In this document: positions 18,159 through 26,040 of the stretch, piece by piece
Numbering within the stretch: the first letter of the stretch is position 1
Layout: the number at the start of each line of letters is the position of its first letter
Assembly: GCA_017535315.1 (NCBI GenBank)
Contig: JAFXUD010000034.1
Location: forward strand, 1-64,000
Source of the DNA: Victivallales bacterium
Lineage (GTDB): Bacteria; Verrucomicrobiota; Lentisphaeria; Oligosphaerales; Oligosphaeraceae
Direction of reading: 5' to 3'
Length of the DNA stretch: 64,000 bases
Made by a program: the position numbers and the translations under genes
The notes under the pieces: generated by a model
Database searches by the model: none
Told to the model about the DNA's origin: nothing
What the model saw: only the letters and a program-made list of their open reading frames with translations

Positions 18159-18794
18159 ATGAAAAAGAGCTTCACGTTAATTGAACTTTTGGTCGTCATC
18201 GCCATCATTGCCATCCTGGCGGCAATGCTCTTGCCCGCGCTGAGCAAAGCACGCGAAAAGGCCCAGCAGATTGCCTGCGTCAACAACCTCAAGCAGTTCG
18301 GCATCGGCAACACCATGTACAGCCAGGACAACAAGAACTGGTTCTGCGCATCCGCCCCTCAAGCAAAGTATGGCTGGATCTACGGCGGAACCCCTGTTTC
18401 GGAAGGCTCCTCCACATATAACTTGAAACCAGCTGAAGGTGCCCTCTTCCAGTACATCGGCGACGAAAAGACCTATCTCTGCGACAGCGCTTTGACTGAT
18501 AACAACGCAACTTACGCCCGCAATTCCCAACTTAGTACAGCTAAAAAGATCAATATGGTGAAGAAACCCTCCACGTTCGTCACCTTTGTCGAGGACAATC
18601 AGAACGACGATGGCAACTTTAACACTCCTGCCTGGAATTACTCGGCAGATCCCCAGACTTTGGGGGAAGATACTAACAATACGTTCGGCTACTGGCACAA
18701 CGGAGCCACCAACCTTCTTTTCTTCGATGCACACGTCGAGTCAACCAACAAACCCAAAGCAGACCTTCGCGTGCTTTGCGCCAAATACAAATAA
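18159..18794 (+). CDS. prepilin-like protein, array member 5
   Basis: 211 residues, leader KKS|FTLIE. It shares [28 protein letters not shown] and [18 protein letters not shown] with member 6. The terminal motif reads [16 protein letters not shown], with DA in place of DG. AAGGGGAG precedes ATG 18159; an in-frame ORF starting at 17928 overlaps member 4 and is not the real start. Confidence 0.83.
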   Translation: MKKSFTLIELLVVIAIIAILAAMLLPALSKAREKAQQIACVNNLKQFGIGNTMYSQDNKNWFCASAPQAKYGWIYGGTPVSEGSSTYNLKPAEGALFQYIGDEKTYLCDSALTDNNATYARNSQLSTAKKINMVKKPSTFVTFVEDNQNDDGNFNTPAWNYSADPQTLGEDTNNTFGYWHNGATNLLFFDAHVESTNKPKADLRVLCAKYK

Positions 18795-18827
18795 TCCGCT
18801 TCCACGCATAGCCCCTCCAAAAGAACC

Positions 18828-19460
18828 ATGAAAAAACACTTCACTTTAATTGAACTTCTCGTCGTCATCGCCATCATCGCCATCCTCGCAGCCATGCTAC
18901 TGCCTGCCTTGAGCAAGGCACGCGACAAGGCGCAACAGATTGCCTGCGTCAACAACCTCAAGCAGTTCGGCATCGGCAACACTATGTACAGCCAGGACAA
19001 CAAGAACTGGTTCTGCGCAAACAAGCCAGAGTCTAAAGATGGCTGGATCTTTGGCGTAAGCAAGAACGGAGACGGAAATCCATACAATTTGTACCCTGCC
19101 GAAGGCGCGCTCTTCCAGTACATTGGAGACGAGAAGACCTATCTTTGCGACAGCGACCCGAACGACGTCAACGCCACCTACGCCCGCAACGCCCAACTTA
19201 GTACAGCCAAGAAAATCAACATGGTGAAGAAGCCCTCCTCCTTCATCACATTCCTAGAGGAAATAAGCAGCGACGACGGCAACTTCTCTGCTCCCAAATG
19301 GGACTACTCTGCCAATCCCCCAGCCTTGACCACTGGAAATTTCAATAACGTCGGAAGATTCCACGGGGATTCCACCAACATCCTCTTCACCGATTCCCAT
19401 GTAGAGTCAACCAACAAGCCCATCGAAGAGATCCGCTTGCTTTGTGCAAAATACAAATAA
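18828..19460 (+). CDS. prepilin-like protein, array member 6
   Basis: 210 residues, leader KKH|FTLIE, close paralogue of member 5. The terminal motif reads [16 protein letters not shown] (DS instead of DG). Members 5 and 6 end with a similar L-C-A-K-Y-K tail, also close to member 4. An intrinsic terminator (19489-19521) follows, closing the six-gene array. Confidence 0.83.
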   Translation: MKKHFTLIELLVVIAIIAILAAMLLPALSKARDKAQQIACVNNLKQFGIGNTMYSQDNKNWFCANKPESKDGWIFGVSKNGDGNPYNLYPAEGALFQYIGDEKTYLCDSDPNDVNATYARNAQLSTAKKINMVKKPSSFITFLEEISSDDGNFSAPKWDYSANPPALTTGNFNNVGRFHGDSTNILFTDSHVESTNKPIEEIRLLCAKYK

Positions 19461-19488
19461 ACACTTTTCATGACCATTTGACAGCTAT

Positions 19489-19521
19489 AGACCCCAGGCC
19501 TTTCTCCCTGGGGTCTTGTTT
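19489..19521 (+). terminator. intrinsic terminator of the prepilin array
   Basis: AGACCCCAGG / CCTGGGGTCT forms a perfect 10 bp stem with an 8-base loop, followed by TGTTTT. Confidence 0.88.
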
Positions 19522-19548
19522 TCATTTATAAGCCAATACAATACTGCC

Positions 19549-21291
19549 ATGGACAAAACCCTGCAACTAGCCTTTGACGAGGCTAAAAAATACGGTGTCG
19601 AGGCGGATTTCGTCACCGAGAAAACCCTGCCATCTTTTGAAATCAGACGCGCAAAAGGTCGTCTGGTCATCGCCGCGCCCAATTCCATCGAGACCCTCTA
19701 CGGCGTCTATGAGTGCGCGGAGCTCTTCTACGGTTACACCTTCTTCGAGCCAGGGCGCGACCGCTTCGACGCCAGTCTGAAGGTTGACTTCACCGCTCCA
19801 GGCGTGCCGAACGGACGCCTCGCCTTCGCGCGTCGCCCCCTCTTGAAACGGCGCGGCTTTATCCAGGAGTTCCCCTTCAATCATGAAACCCCGATGCTCT
19901 TTGACTGGATGGCAAAGAACAAGCTCAACTACCTACTCGTCTGGATGAAGTACTATGACGAACTCTCCGATGAACTCAAGGAGATGGCCGCCGTGCGTGG
20001 CATCACCATTGAAAGCGGCCACCATAACTTCAACTACTGGATACCTGGCAAGGTCTATGGCAAGACACATCCCGAGTTCTTCGCGGAAATCAACGGCAAG
20101 CGCATCACCCCCAGCAGTAACGCAGAGCTCCTGTTAAGCGAACAACTATGCACGACAAATCCCGAACTGCGCGCAGAAATCGCACGGCGGATGCTCGAAT
20201 ACTGCGACCAGCACCCCGAAGTCCACACCATCTCACTCGTCCCCAACGACGGCTTCGGGTGGTGCGAGTGCGATAACTGCTCCAAGTTCTACGACAAGAA
20301 TAAGAAGGGCGATTTCTACAGCCTATCCGAACACGTATATAAGGCGGACAAAATCTACCACGACCTCGTGCAGGACATCGCGGCCCGCGTCAACAAGGTA
20401 CGGCCCGACATCCAGATCACGATGGTCGCCTACATCAACTACTGCGCACCCTCGGAGGGCTTCACCCTCAAGCAGGGCATGGCCGTCCATTTCGCTGACT
20501 ACTGGCGCTGCATCAACCACGAAATCAGCGACCCGTCCTGCCCCATCAATTCCCACTATGCCGACGACATCCGCAAGTGGTGCAGCGTCAAGCGTGGAGG
20601 CGACGTCAACATCTACGAATATTTCATGGGGGTAAATTTCTACTTGTCGCTGCCAATGATCCACTTCCACGAGATGTTCCACGAGATGCTCTGGTACCGC
20701 AACACGGGCGTCGATGGTATTCTGACGCAGTTCCATATCCCGCACTGGTCTGTCTATGGGCTCAACTACTACTTCATGGCAAAGGCCGCACGCGGCGATG
20801 CGGAAGACGGCGTCATCTTCGATACGATGCGCCGTCTCTTCGGTGCCGACGAACACAAGGCATACGCCTTCTACAGCAACATCAAGAAGCTGCTCCTCAC
20901 GATGGGCACCTGCCACATCCCATACCCCTACTCCCTCTTCAGACGTACAAAGCAAGAAGACTACCAGACCCTTCTCATGCAGGCAAAGGAGCTCGTCTCC
21001 CTCGCCCCCGACGACCGTTTTCGCCAGGAGCTTGTCATCTGGATGGAGTACCTCTGTCGTTTCAAGGCATTCTTCGATCTCGCGCACGCAGACAAGGCGA
21101 CTGTCGCAGACGCACAGGCACTTCTCGACTGGGTTCACACACATCGCAATACGCGCGTGTTCGTGCATTCGCGCTTCGATTCCTACTTCAAGGCCATCAA
21201 GGAGGCTCTCCAAAGTGGTCGTAAGTGGATTCACTTCAACCTCGACTGGGAGGACAACTACATCCTACGCCACATCGAACTTCTGAGGTGA
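19549..21291 (+). CDS. DUF4838 / GH20-like hydrolase-family protein
   Basis: 580 residues without signal peptide. The N-terminal domain (NSIETLYGVYECAELFYGY) resembles the domain-2 fold in front of GH20/GH67-type barrels; the barrel region holds VPNDGFGWCECDNCSKF, a Cys-rich motif I associate with DUF4838 proteins. A glycosidase acting on uronides or amino sugars is possible but unproven. ATG 19549 is chosen because the in-frame TTG at 19516 falls inside the terminator stem. No Shine-Dalgarno is visible; TACAAT at 19537-19542 would place a transcript start on the ATG, so a leaderless message is possible. Confidence 0.65.
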   Translation: MDKTLQLAFDEAKKYGVEADFVTEKTLPSFEIRRAKGRLVIAAPNSIETLYGVYECAELFYGYTFFEPGRDRFDASLKVDFTAPGVPNGRLAFARRPLLKRRGFIQEFPFNHETPMLFDWMAKNKLNYLLVWMKYYDELSDELKEMAAVRGITIESGHHNFNYWIPGKVYGKTHPEFFAEINGKRITPSSNAELLLSEQLCTTNPELRAEIARRMLEYCDQHPEVHTISLVPNDGFGWCECDNCSKFYDKNKKGDFYSLSEHVYKADKIYHDLVQDIAARVNKVRPDIQITMVAYINYCAPSEGFTLKQGMAVHFADYWRCINHEISDPSCPINSHYADDIRKWCSVKRGGDVNIYEYFMGVNFYLSLPMIHFHEMFHEMLWYRNTGVDGILTQFHIPHWSVYGLNYYFMAKAARGDAEDGVIFDTMRRLFGADEHKAYAFYSNIKKLLLTMGTCHIPYPYSLFRRTKQEDYQTLLMQAKELVSLAPDDRFRQELVIWMEYLCRFKAFFDLAHADKATVADAQALLDWVHTHRNTRVFVHSRFDSYFKAIKEALQSGRKWIHFNLDWEDNYILRHIELLR

Positions 21292-21375
21292 AAATCGCCT
21301 TGCCAAATGGCAACTTGCCTTCTAGAGTGTATATTATCTTGTTGTTTTTCTGCATAAGCCCCAAAAGGAATTCCC

Positions 21376-22083
21376 ATGAAAAAGCATTTCACCTTGATAG
21401 AATTGCTGGTCGTCATCGCCATCATCGCTATACTGGCGGCCATGCTGCTACCCGCGCTTGCAAAGGCTCGTGAAAAGTCTCGCGCTGTCTCCTGCTCCTC
21501 CAACCTGAAGCAGATTGCCCTGGCTTCCGCCATGTACATGGATGACTTTGACGATTACATGCCCAGTTTCGAGCACTATTGGAAACAAACCAGCAAGGAT
21601 ACAATCCCCTATCAAAATCTGGTCCAAGGAAAAACAACCGCTGACCTTTCCTTCTGGATGGATGAAACCATGCGCTATACTGGCGACGTAAAACTCTACA
21701 GATGCCCCTCCTACGCTGATCAACCCTGGTATGGAGGTTATGGTTGGGGTGTCTATACGGCTGGTTACATAATGAACTATACAAGTCGCTGCCGTGCATC
21801 AGGCTACTACAGCAGTACCGACCGCTACATCTACGACGGCATCTCCCTCTCCATGCTGGAACACTCTCCCTCTGTCAACATTCTTGTCAGCGACCTCGGC
21901 CCTACTCATACCTCCCCTGCCGTCTGGACGACCCACTTCACGCCAACCAGCACCACCTACTTCGAGCAATATGCTCCGAAAACTCACAGCGAGGGTGCAA
22001 ACATCGCCTTCACTGACGGACATGTGCAATATTACAAGAAGCCAACTTATATGTCCCTGCCACTGCGCTACTACTTGAAGTAA
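21376..22083 (+). CDS. prepilin-like protein (H-X9-DG type)
   Basis: 235 residues; leader [30 protein letters not shown], and exact H-X9-DG ([15 protein letters not shown]). Rich in Tyr and Ser in the middle. AAAAGGA precedes ATG 21376. It lies between the DUF4838 gene and the oxidoreductase gene, a separate lineage from the six-gene array. Confidence 0.85.
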   Translation: MKKHFTLIELLVVIAIIAILAAMLLPALAKAREKSRAVSCSSNLKQIALASAMYMDDFDDYMPSFEHYWKQTSKDTIPYQNLVQGKTTADLSFWMDETMRYTGDVKLYRCPSYADQPWYGGYGWGVYTAGYIMNYTSRCRASGYYSSTDRYIYDGISLSMLEHSPSVNILVSDLGPTHTSPAVWTTHFTPTSTTYFEQYAPKTHSEGANIAFTDGHVQYYKKPTYMSLPLRYYLK

Positions 22084-22124
22084 TTTTTTACCAACAACAT
22101 ACAACAAAACCATTGGAGACAAAG

Positions 22125-23165
22125 ATGAAAAAGGTTAAAATCGGTGTCATCGGCGCTGGCGGCATTGCCAGAAGGCGCACAATCCCTGGGATGCTCCTTG
22201 CAGACAACATTGAGCTGACCGCTGTCATGGATATTATGAAAATCGACGAGATAGCCGCCGAATTCAAGGTCAAGAAGGCCTATGACAAGGTAGAAGACCT
22301 GTTGGCCGACCCCAATGTGGAGGCCGTCTATATTGCCACTCCCGCCAGCAAGCACCTGGAGCAGATTCAGATGGCCGCTGCGGCTGGGAAGCACATTCTC
22401 TGCGAAAAGCCCCTCACGATGAAGGTCGAGGAGGCCATCCAGGCGGTCGCTGCCTGCAAGAAAGCTGGCGTTTATCTGCAGGAAGGGTACATGATGACCT
22501 TCCATGCCGCCCACCAGGCCATCCGCAAGGCGATTGACGAAGGCAAGATTGGCAAGCCCGTTTATATGCGTGCGCAGCTCTCCTGCTGGTATCCGCCGAT
22601 TCCAGGCGCCTGGCGCCAAGACCCCGCAAAAGGCGGCGGCGGTTCCCTCATCGACATGGCCACCCATCTTTACGACTTGCTTGAGTTCTTCAACGGCCCC
22701 ATCCGCAAGATTGTCGCCTTGACGGGCAACCAGGTGCAGAACTACAAGTCCGAGGACTCCTCCACCAGCTTGCTGGAATTCGCAAATGGCACCCACGCCA
22801 CCGTTGACGCCTTCTTCTGCGTTCCTGACGAGGCCACCAAGACCCGCCTGGAAATCTACGGCTCCAAGGGCGCCATCTTCACGGAAGGCACCATCGGCCA
22901 GAGCCAGGCTGGCGTGGCCGAGATCATCAGTGGACTTGGCGACGGCGGCTATGATGCACAGCAGTCCAAGGACGTTGTCCGCACCTTCCAGCCCCTCCCC
23001 TTCACGCCCAAGAACCCCTATACGGCGGAATGCGAGTACTTCGCCAACTGTATCCTCACTGGCAAAGCCCCCGAGGTCAATACGGGTGAAAACGCCATCC
23101 GCATCATGCGCATCACCCAGAAGGCATACGAATCCGCCAACGACGGCGTCGTGAAAACCATCTAA
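22125..23165 (+). CDS. Gfo/Idh/MocA family oxidoreductase
   Basis: 346 residues. The NAD(P)-binding Rossmann fold starts at IGVIGAGGIARRR; the family signature CEKPLTM follows near residue 92 and the C-terminal domain carries GGGGSLIDMATHLYDL (catalytic His region). It probably oxidises or reduces a sugar or inositol derivative in the cytoplasm. GGAG lies about 7 bases before ATG 22125; an in-frame TTG at 22113 overlaps that site and is rejected. Confidence 0.92.
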   Translation: MKKVKIGVIGAGGIARRRTIPGMLLADNIELTAVMDIMKIDEIAAEFKVKKAYDKVEDLLADPNVEAVYIATPASKHLEQIQMAAAAGKHILCEKPLTMKVEEAIQAVAACKKAGVYLQEGYMMTFHAAHQAIRKAIDEGKIGKPVYMRAQLSCWYPPIPGAWRQDPAKGGGGSLIDMATHLYDLLEFFNGPIRKIVALTGNQVQNYKSEDSSTSLLEFANGTHATVDAFFCVPDEATKTRLEIYGSKGAIFTEGTIGQSQAGVAEIISGLGDGGYDAQQSKDVVRTFQPLPFTPKNPYTAECEYFANCILTGKAPEVNTGENAIRIMRITQKAYESANDGVVKTI

Positions 23166-23168
23166 ACA

Positions 23169-23266
23169 ATTAGCAATTAGTAATGAGCAATTAGTAATTA
23201 GCAATTTCAATTTTAAATTTTTAATTTCTAATTGCTAATTTCTAATTTCTAATTTCAAATTGCTAA
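23169..23266. repeat. inverted heptamer repeat (ATTAGCA)n / (TTGCTAA)n
   Basis: Five left heptamers (ATTAGCA, ATTAGTA, ATGAGCA, ATTAGTA, ATTAGCA; 23169-23203) are followed by an AT-rich spacer and six right heptamers (TTTCTAA and TTGCTAA types; 23225-23266) in inverted sense. Architecture is the same as at 8387-8450 with a different unit. Confidence 0.88.
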
Positions 23267-23297
23267 TAGGAATGTCCACCCCAAAGGACCCCTGCCA

Positions 23298-23969
23298 ATG
23301 AAGAAGCAAAAACATTTTACGCTGATTGAGCTCCTGGTTGTCATAGCCATCATCGCCATCCTGGCTGCCATGCTGCTTCCTGCGCTTGCCAAGGCACGCG
23401 AGAAGGCACGCACCATCTCCTGCACCTCCAATCTAAAGCAAATCCTGCTGGGTACCCAGCTTTATGCAGATGACCACAACGACCTGATGATGGCCCTCTA
23501 CTACAACCGCCCAGGTGGTTATGACCTCCCCAATGGGACCAAAACCACCAACACGGCTTATCTTTGGTACATCGGAATTCACCCCTATGTGGGCGACCTC
23601 AAGACCTTCGACTGCCCCTCGTCGGTTGAAAGGTGGGATGGCTCCTACTCGGGCAGATTTGACTATGGCATGAGCGTCAAACTCCACAATAGCTGCAAAG
23701 GTTTTACGCGGGGAGAACTCAAGCGCCCAAGCAGTCTCTGCCACTACATCGAATGCGTCAGTTCGTCTGGCGACAGCTACAACGCCGACAATGACACCTC
23801 CACTGCCGCCAGTGCCGTCAATGGCTTGGAGTATGAAGCCCGCCATGGCGGTATGATTCAGGTTGGCTGGTCTGACGCCCATGTTGCCCCGATCCAAAAA
23901 CAGGGCTTGCCGACTTTCAGCGACTCCAGCACCTTCTGGCATCCAACCTACACAGGTTCCAATCCGTAA
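23298..23969 (+). CDS. prepilin-like protein (H-X9-D type)
   Basis: 223 residues; leader [20 protein letters not shown], then [16 protein letters not shown]. The terminal motif is [15 protein letters not shown] (H-X9-DA). AAAGGA precedes ATG 23298. Own terminator downstream (23998-24029). Confidence 0.85.
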   Translation: MKKQKHFTLIELLVVIAIIAILAAMLLPALAKAREKARTISCTSNLKQILLGTQLYADDHNDLMMALYYNRPGGYDLPNGTKTTNTAYLWYIGIHPYVGDLKTFDCPSSVERWDGSYSGRFDYGMSVKLHNSCKGFTRGELKRPSSLCHYIECVSSSGDSYNADNDTSTAASAVNGLEYEARHGGMIQVGWSDAHVAPIQKQGLPTFSDSSTFWHPTYTGSNP

Positions 23970-23997
23970 CCACTATTTTCAAGAATAGCTTTCCAAG

Positions 23998-24029
23998 TGG
24001 CACTGGTTCAAACCAGTGCCATATTTTTT
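23998..24029 (+). terminator. intrinsic terminator
   Basis: TGGCACTGGTT / AACCAGTGCCA is a perfect 11 bp stem with a 2-base loop, followed by ATATTTTTT. The MITE-like element begins at the next base. Confidence 0.92.
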
Positions 24030-24270
24030 GAGAATTATATACTTTAGTTGCCGATTGGACTTTACCCACAGAGAAGAGCCGCGTAAGCGGCGGCAAGAGC
24101 ATAGCCGTGGGTAGAGCGAAGCCGCGACAGCGGCGAAGCGAAACCCACGGTCAGATGCCCCCCCCATTCCCCGTGCGCCGTGCCGCGTAGCGTAGCGAAG
24201 CGGCAAGACGCATCCAGGCCATCGACCAATGAAGGATAATGTCATCAGGAAACTCAAGTATATAATTCCC
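24030..24270. mobile_element. MITE-like element, copy 1
   Basis: 241 bp bounded by inverted ends: left GAGAATTATATACTTTAGTT and the complement of the right end GGGAATTATATACTTGAGTT differ at 2 of 20 positions. The interior contains the CCGTGGGT...ACCCACGG hairpin and a GTGCCGCGTAGCGTAGCGAA segment. A near-identical copy is at 51838-52071. No coding capacity. Confidence 0.8.
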
Positions 24271-24341
24271 TATTTTTAGCAGTTGTAGGGCAGCCCTAAA
24301 AAGACAATCGCTTTTATCGTTTTTTCAGGAGAAAGAGAATT

Positions 24342-25640
24342 ATGGAAAATGTGATGTTCGAACATCCACGTGACCAGATTGTGGAGATTATGCAGCGGAT
24401 ATATGGCTATGGGATGACCACGACCAGCGGCGGAAACCTGTCGGTCCTGGACTCCTCTGGCAACATCTGGATCAGCCCTGCAAGCATTGACAAGGGGACA
24501 CTGCAGCGCGACGACATCGTCTGCATGACATCCTCTGGCGAATGCATTGGCAGGCACCGTCCCTCCAGCGAATACCCCTTCCACAGGGCCATCTACAAGC
24601 ACCGTCCAGACATCAAGGCCATCCTGCACGCACATCCGCCAGCGCTCGTCTCCTTCAGTGTGGCTGGACAAATTCCCAATACCTCTGTGCATTCCACCAT
24701 CAAGCAGGTCTGTGGCACCGTTGGTTATGCCTCCTATGAGGTGCCTGGAAGTGAGGCTCTTGGCAAAAGCGTCTCGGATGCTTTTGCACAGGGGCACAGC
24801 ACTATTCTCCTTGAAAACCATGGGGCCTGCTGCGTCGGTGCAACCCTCCTGCGCGCCTTCCAGCGCTTCGAGACGCTTGACTTCTGCGCCAGGCTTATCT
24901 GCAGCTCCATTCAACTAGGCAAAAAGCCTTTTTACCTCTCCGAAACGGACATCGAGTTCAACCAAGTTGACAGAAACCTTGAGTTCCACCCGTTCATACC
25001 CGACATCCGCACAAGCGACGAAATGGAGTTACGCTACCAAATGGCGTTACTCATCCGACGTGCCTACAAGCAGAAGCTCTTCACCAGTACCGAAGGTACC
25101 TTCGCCGTGCGTATCGACAAGGAAAGCTTCCTTATCACCCCGCGCGACATCGACCGCGGGACTCTGCAGGCGGAAGACCTGGTGCTAGTCAAGGGCAATG
25201 CATACGAAAATGGGAAAAACATCAGTCGTGCCACCTGGTTCTTCAAGGCAATATTCGAGGAGCAGCCTGAAATCAACTCCCTCATCATCTCGAATCCACC
25301 CAACATCATGGGCTATGCGGTTTCCCACGAAACGTTCGACCCGCGCGTGATTCCCGAAAGCTACATTCTGCTGCGCGAAGTGCCTGTTTTCCCTTACGGC
25401 ACGCATTTCAGAAACCTTGACGAGGTGACCAAGACAATTTCACCTAGATATCCCGTCATTCTCATCCAAAATGATTGCCTGATAACAAGCGGCTCCAACC
25501 TACTACAGGCCTTTGACCGCATGGAAGTCGCCGAATACAGCGCCAAGGCCACCATCAGCGCGAAAGCCCTGGGCGGCTTAAAGCCCATCACCGATGCGCA
25601 GATAGCAGATTTGGTCAAGGCATTCAACCTTTTGCCATAA
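24342..25640 (+). CDS. tandem class II aldolase/adducin-domain protein, second domain degenerate
   Basis: 432 residues, about twice the usual family length. Domain 1 (about 5-200) has the expected features: SGGNLS, E77 in SSEYPFH, H96/H98 in HAHPP and H160 in ENHG, the zinc-binding set of fuculose- or ribulose-phosphate aldolases. Domain 2 (about 225-425) aligns with the same blocks but has ISNPP for HAHPP (Ile/Asn) and QNDC for ENHG (Asp), so all metal ligands are lost. The likely role is aldol cleavage of a sugar phosphate by domain 1. AGGAGAAAG precedes ATG 24342. No kinase or isomerase partner is adjacent. Confidence 0.88.
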   Translation: MENVMFEHPRDQIVEIMQRIYGYGMTTTSGGNLSVLDSSGNIWISPASIDKGTLQRDDIVCMTSSGECIGRHRPSSEYPFHRAIYKHRPDIKAILHAHPPALVSFSVAGQIPNTSVHSTIKQVCGTVGYASYEVPGSEALGKSVSDAFAQGHSTILLENHGACCVGATLLRAFQRFETLDFCARLICSSIQLGKKPFYLSETDIEFNQVDRNLEFHPFIPDIRTSDEMELRYQMALLIRRAYKQKLFTSTEGTFAVRIDKESFLITPRDIDRGTLQAEDLVLVKGNAYENGKNISRATWFFKAIFEEQPEINSLIISNPPNIMGYAVSHETFDPRVIPESYILLREVPVFPYGTHFRNLDEVTKTISPRYPVILIQNDCLITSGSNLLQAFDRMEVAEYSAKATISAKALGGLKPITDAQIADLVKAFNLLP

Positions 25641-25646
25641 GCTTTT

Positions 25647-25686
25647 TGCTCAGGATGCATTTTCACCTGAAAATGCATCCTGAGCA
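25647..25686. terminator. 19 bp perfect hairpin after aldolase gene
   Basis: A perfect 19 bp inverted repeat (left arm TGCTCAGGATGCATTTTCA) with a 2-base loop CC begins 7 bases after the stop. The following ATTTG is not a strong U tract, while TTTTT precedes the hairpin, so it could act bidirectionally or as an mRNA 3-prime end stabiliser. Confidence 0.7.
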
Positions 25687-25737
25687 TTTGCCAGAGTCTT
25701 TTTTCGCATTATATTATTTCATATTTATTTTTGCAAA

Positions 25738-25825
25738 GGAGAGATGGCTGAGTGGTCTATGGCAGCGGTCTTGAAAACCGCCGTACAGCAATGTACCGAG
25801 GGTTCGAATCCCTCTCTCTCCGCCA
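25738..25825 (+). tRNA. tRNA-Ser(UGA)
   Basis: 88 bases including encoded CCA. Acceptor GGAGAGA / TCTCTCC, anticodon stem GCGGT / ACCGC around TGA, long variable arm with GTAC / GTAC stem, and T-loop GGTTCGAATCC. Confidence 0.97.
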
Positions 25826-25839
25826 GATTTGATCTTTAG

Positions 25840-25874
25840 AAGGCAGTGTCCCAAGGGTGGACGCTGCCTTTTTT
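25840..25874 (+). terminator. intrinsic terminator of tRNA-Ser
   Basis: AGGCAGTGTCC / GGACGCTGCCT stem (one G-U pair), 7-base loop, T6 run. Confidence 0.88.
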
Positions 25875-25897
25875 GGTCTTATGGCTGTGCAAAGCTT

Positions 25898-25928
25898 ACA
25901 CAAAACTAGCACAAAACAGACACAAAAC
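25898..25928. promoter_or_regulatory. three ACACAAAAC repeats at 11 bp period
   Basis: ACACAAAAC, GCACAAAAC, ACACAAAAC start at 25898, 25909 and 25920, about one helical turn apart, 40 bp upstream of a TTGACA box. This is a plausible activator site for the FHA-GTPase gene cluster. Confidence 0.4.
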
Positions 25929-25967
25929 AAACTCAACGGGGGAAAAAATAAAAAACTGGCTTTAACT

Positions 25968-25997
25968 TTGACATTTCAATATTATATTGCCTAGATT
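25968..25997 (+). promoter_or_regulatory. candidate promoter of the FHA-GTPase cluster
   Basis: TTGACA (25968-25973) is separated by 18 bp from TAGATT (25992-25997), about 44 bp before ATG 26041. Confidence 0.5.
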
Positions 25998-26040
25998 ATC
26001 ATGATTGTGAAAACAGCATTATAAATAGCAGGGTCTTAGA

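Noticed and set aside
17462-18334. 290-codon antisense frame in the prepilin array
   Set aside because: Overlaps two good prepilin genes and has no start signal.
25826-26040. Small gene between tRNA-Ser and the FHA gene
   Set aside because: No start with ribosome binding site; the space is filled by terminator, repeats and promoter-like boxes.
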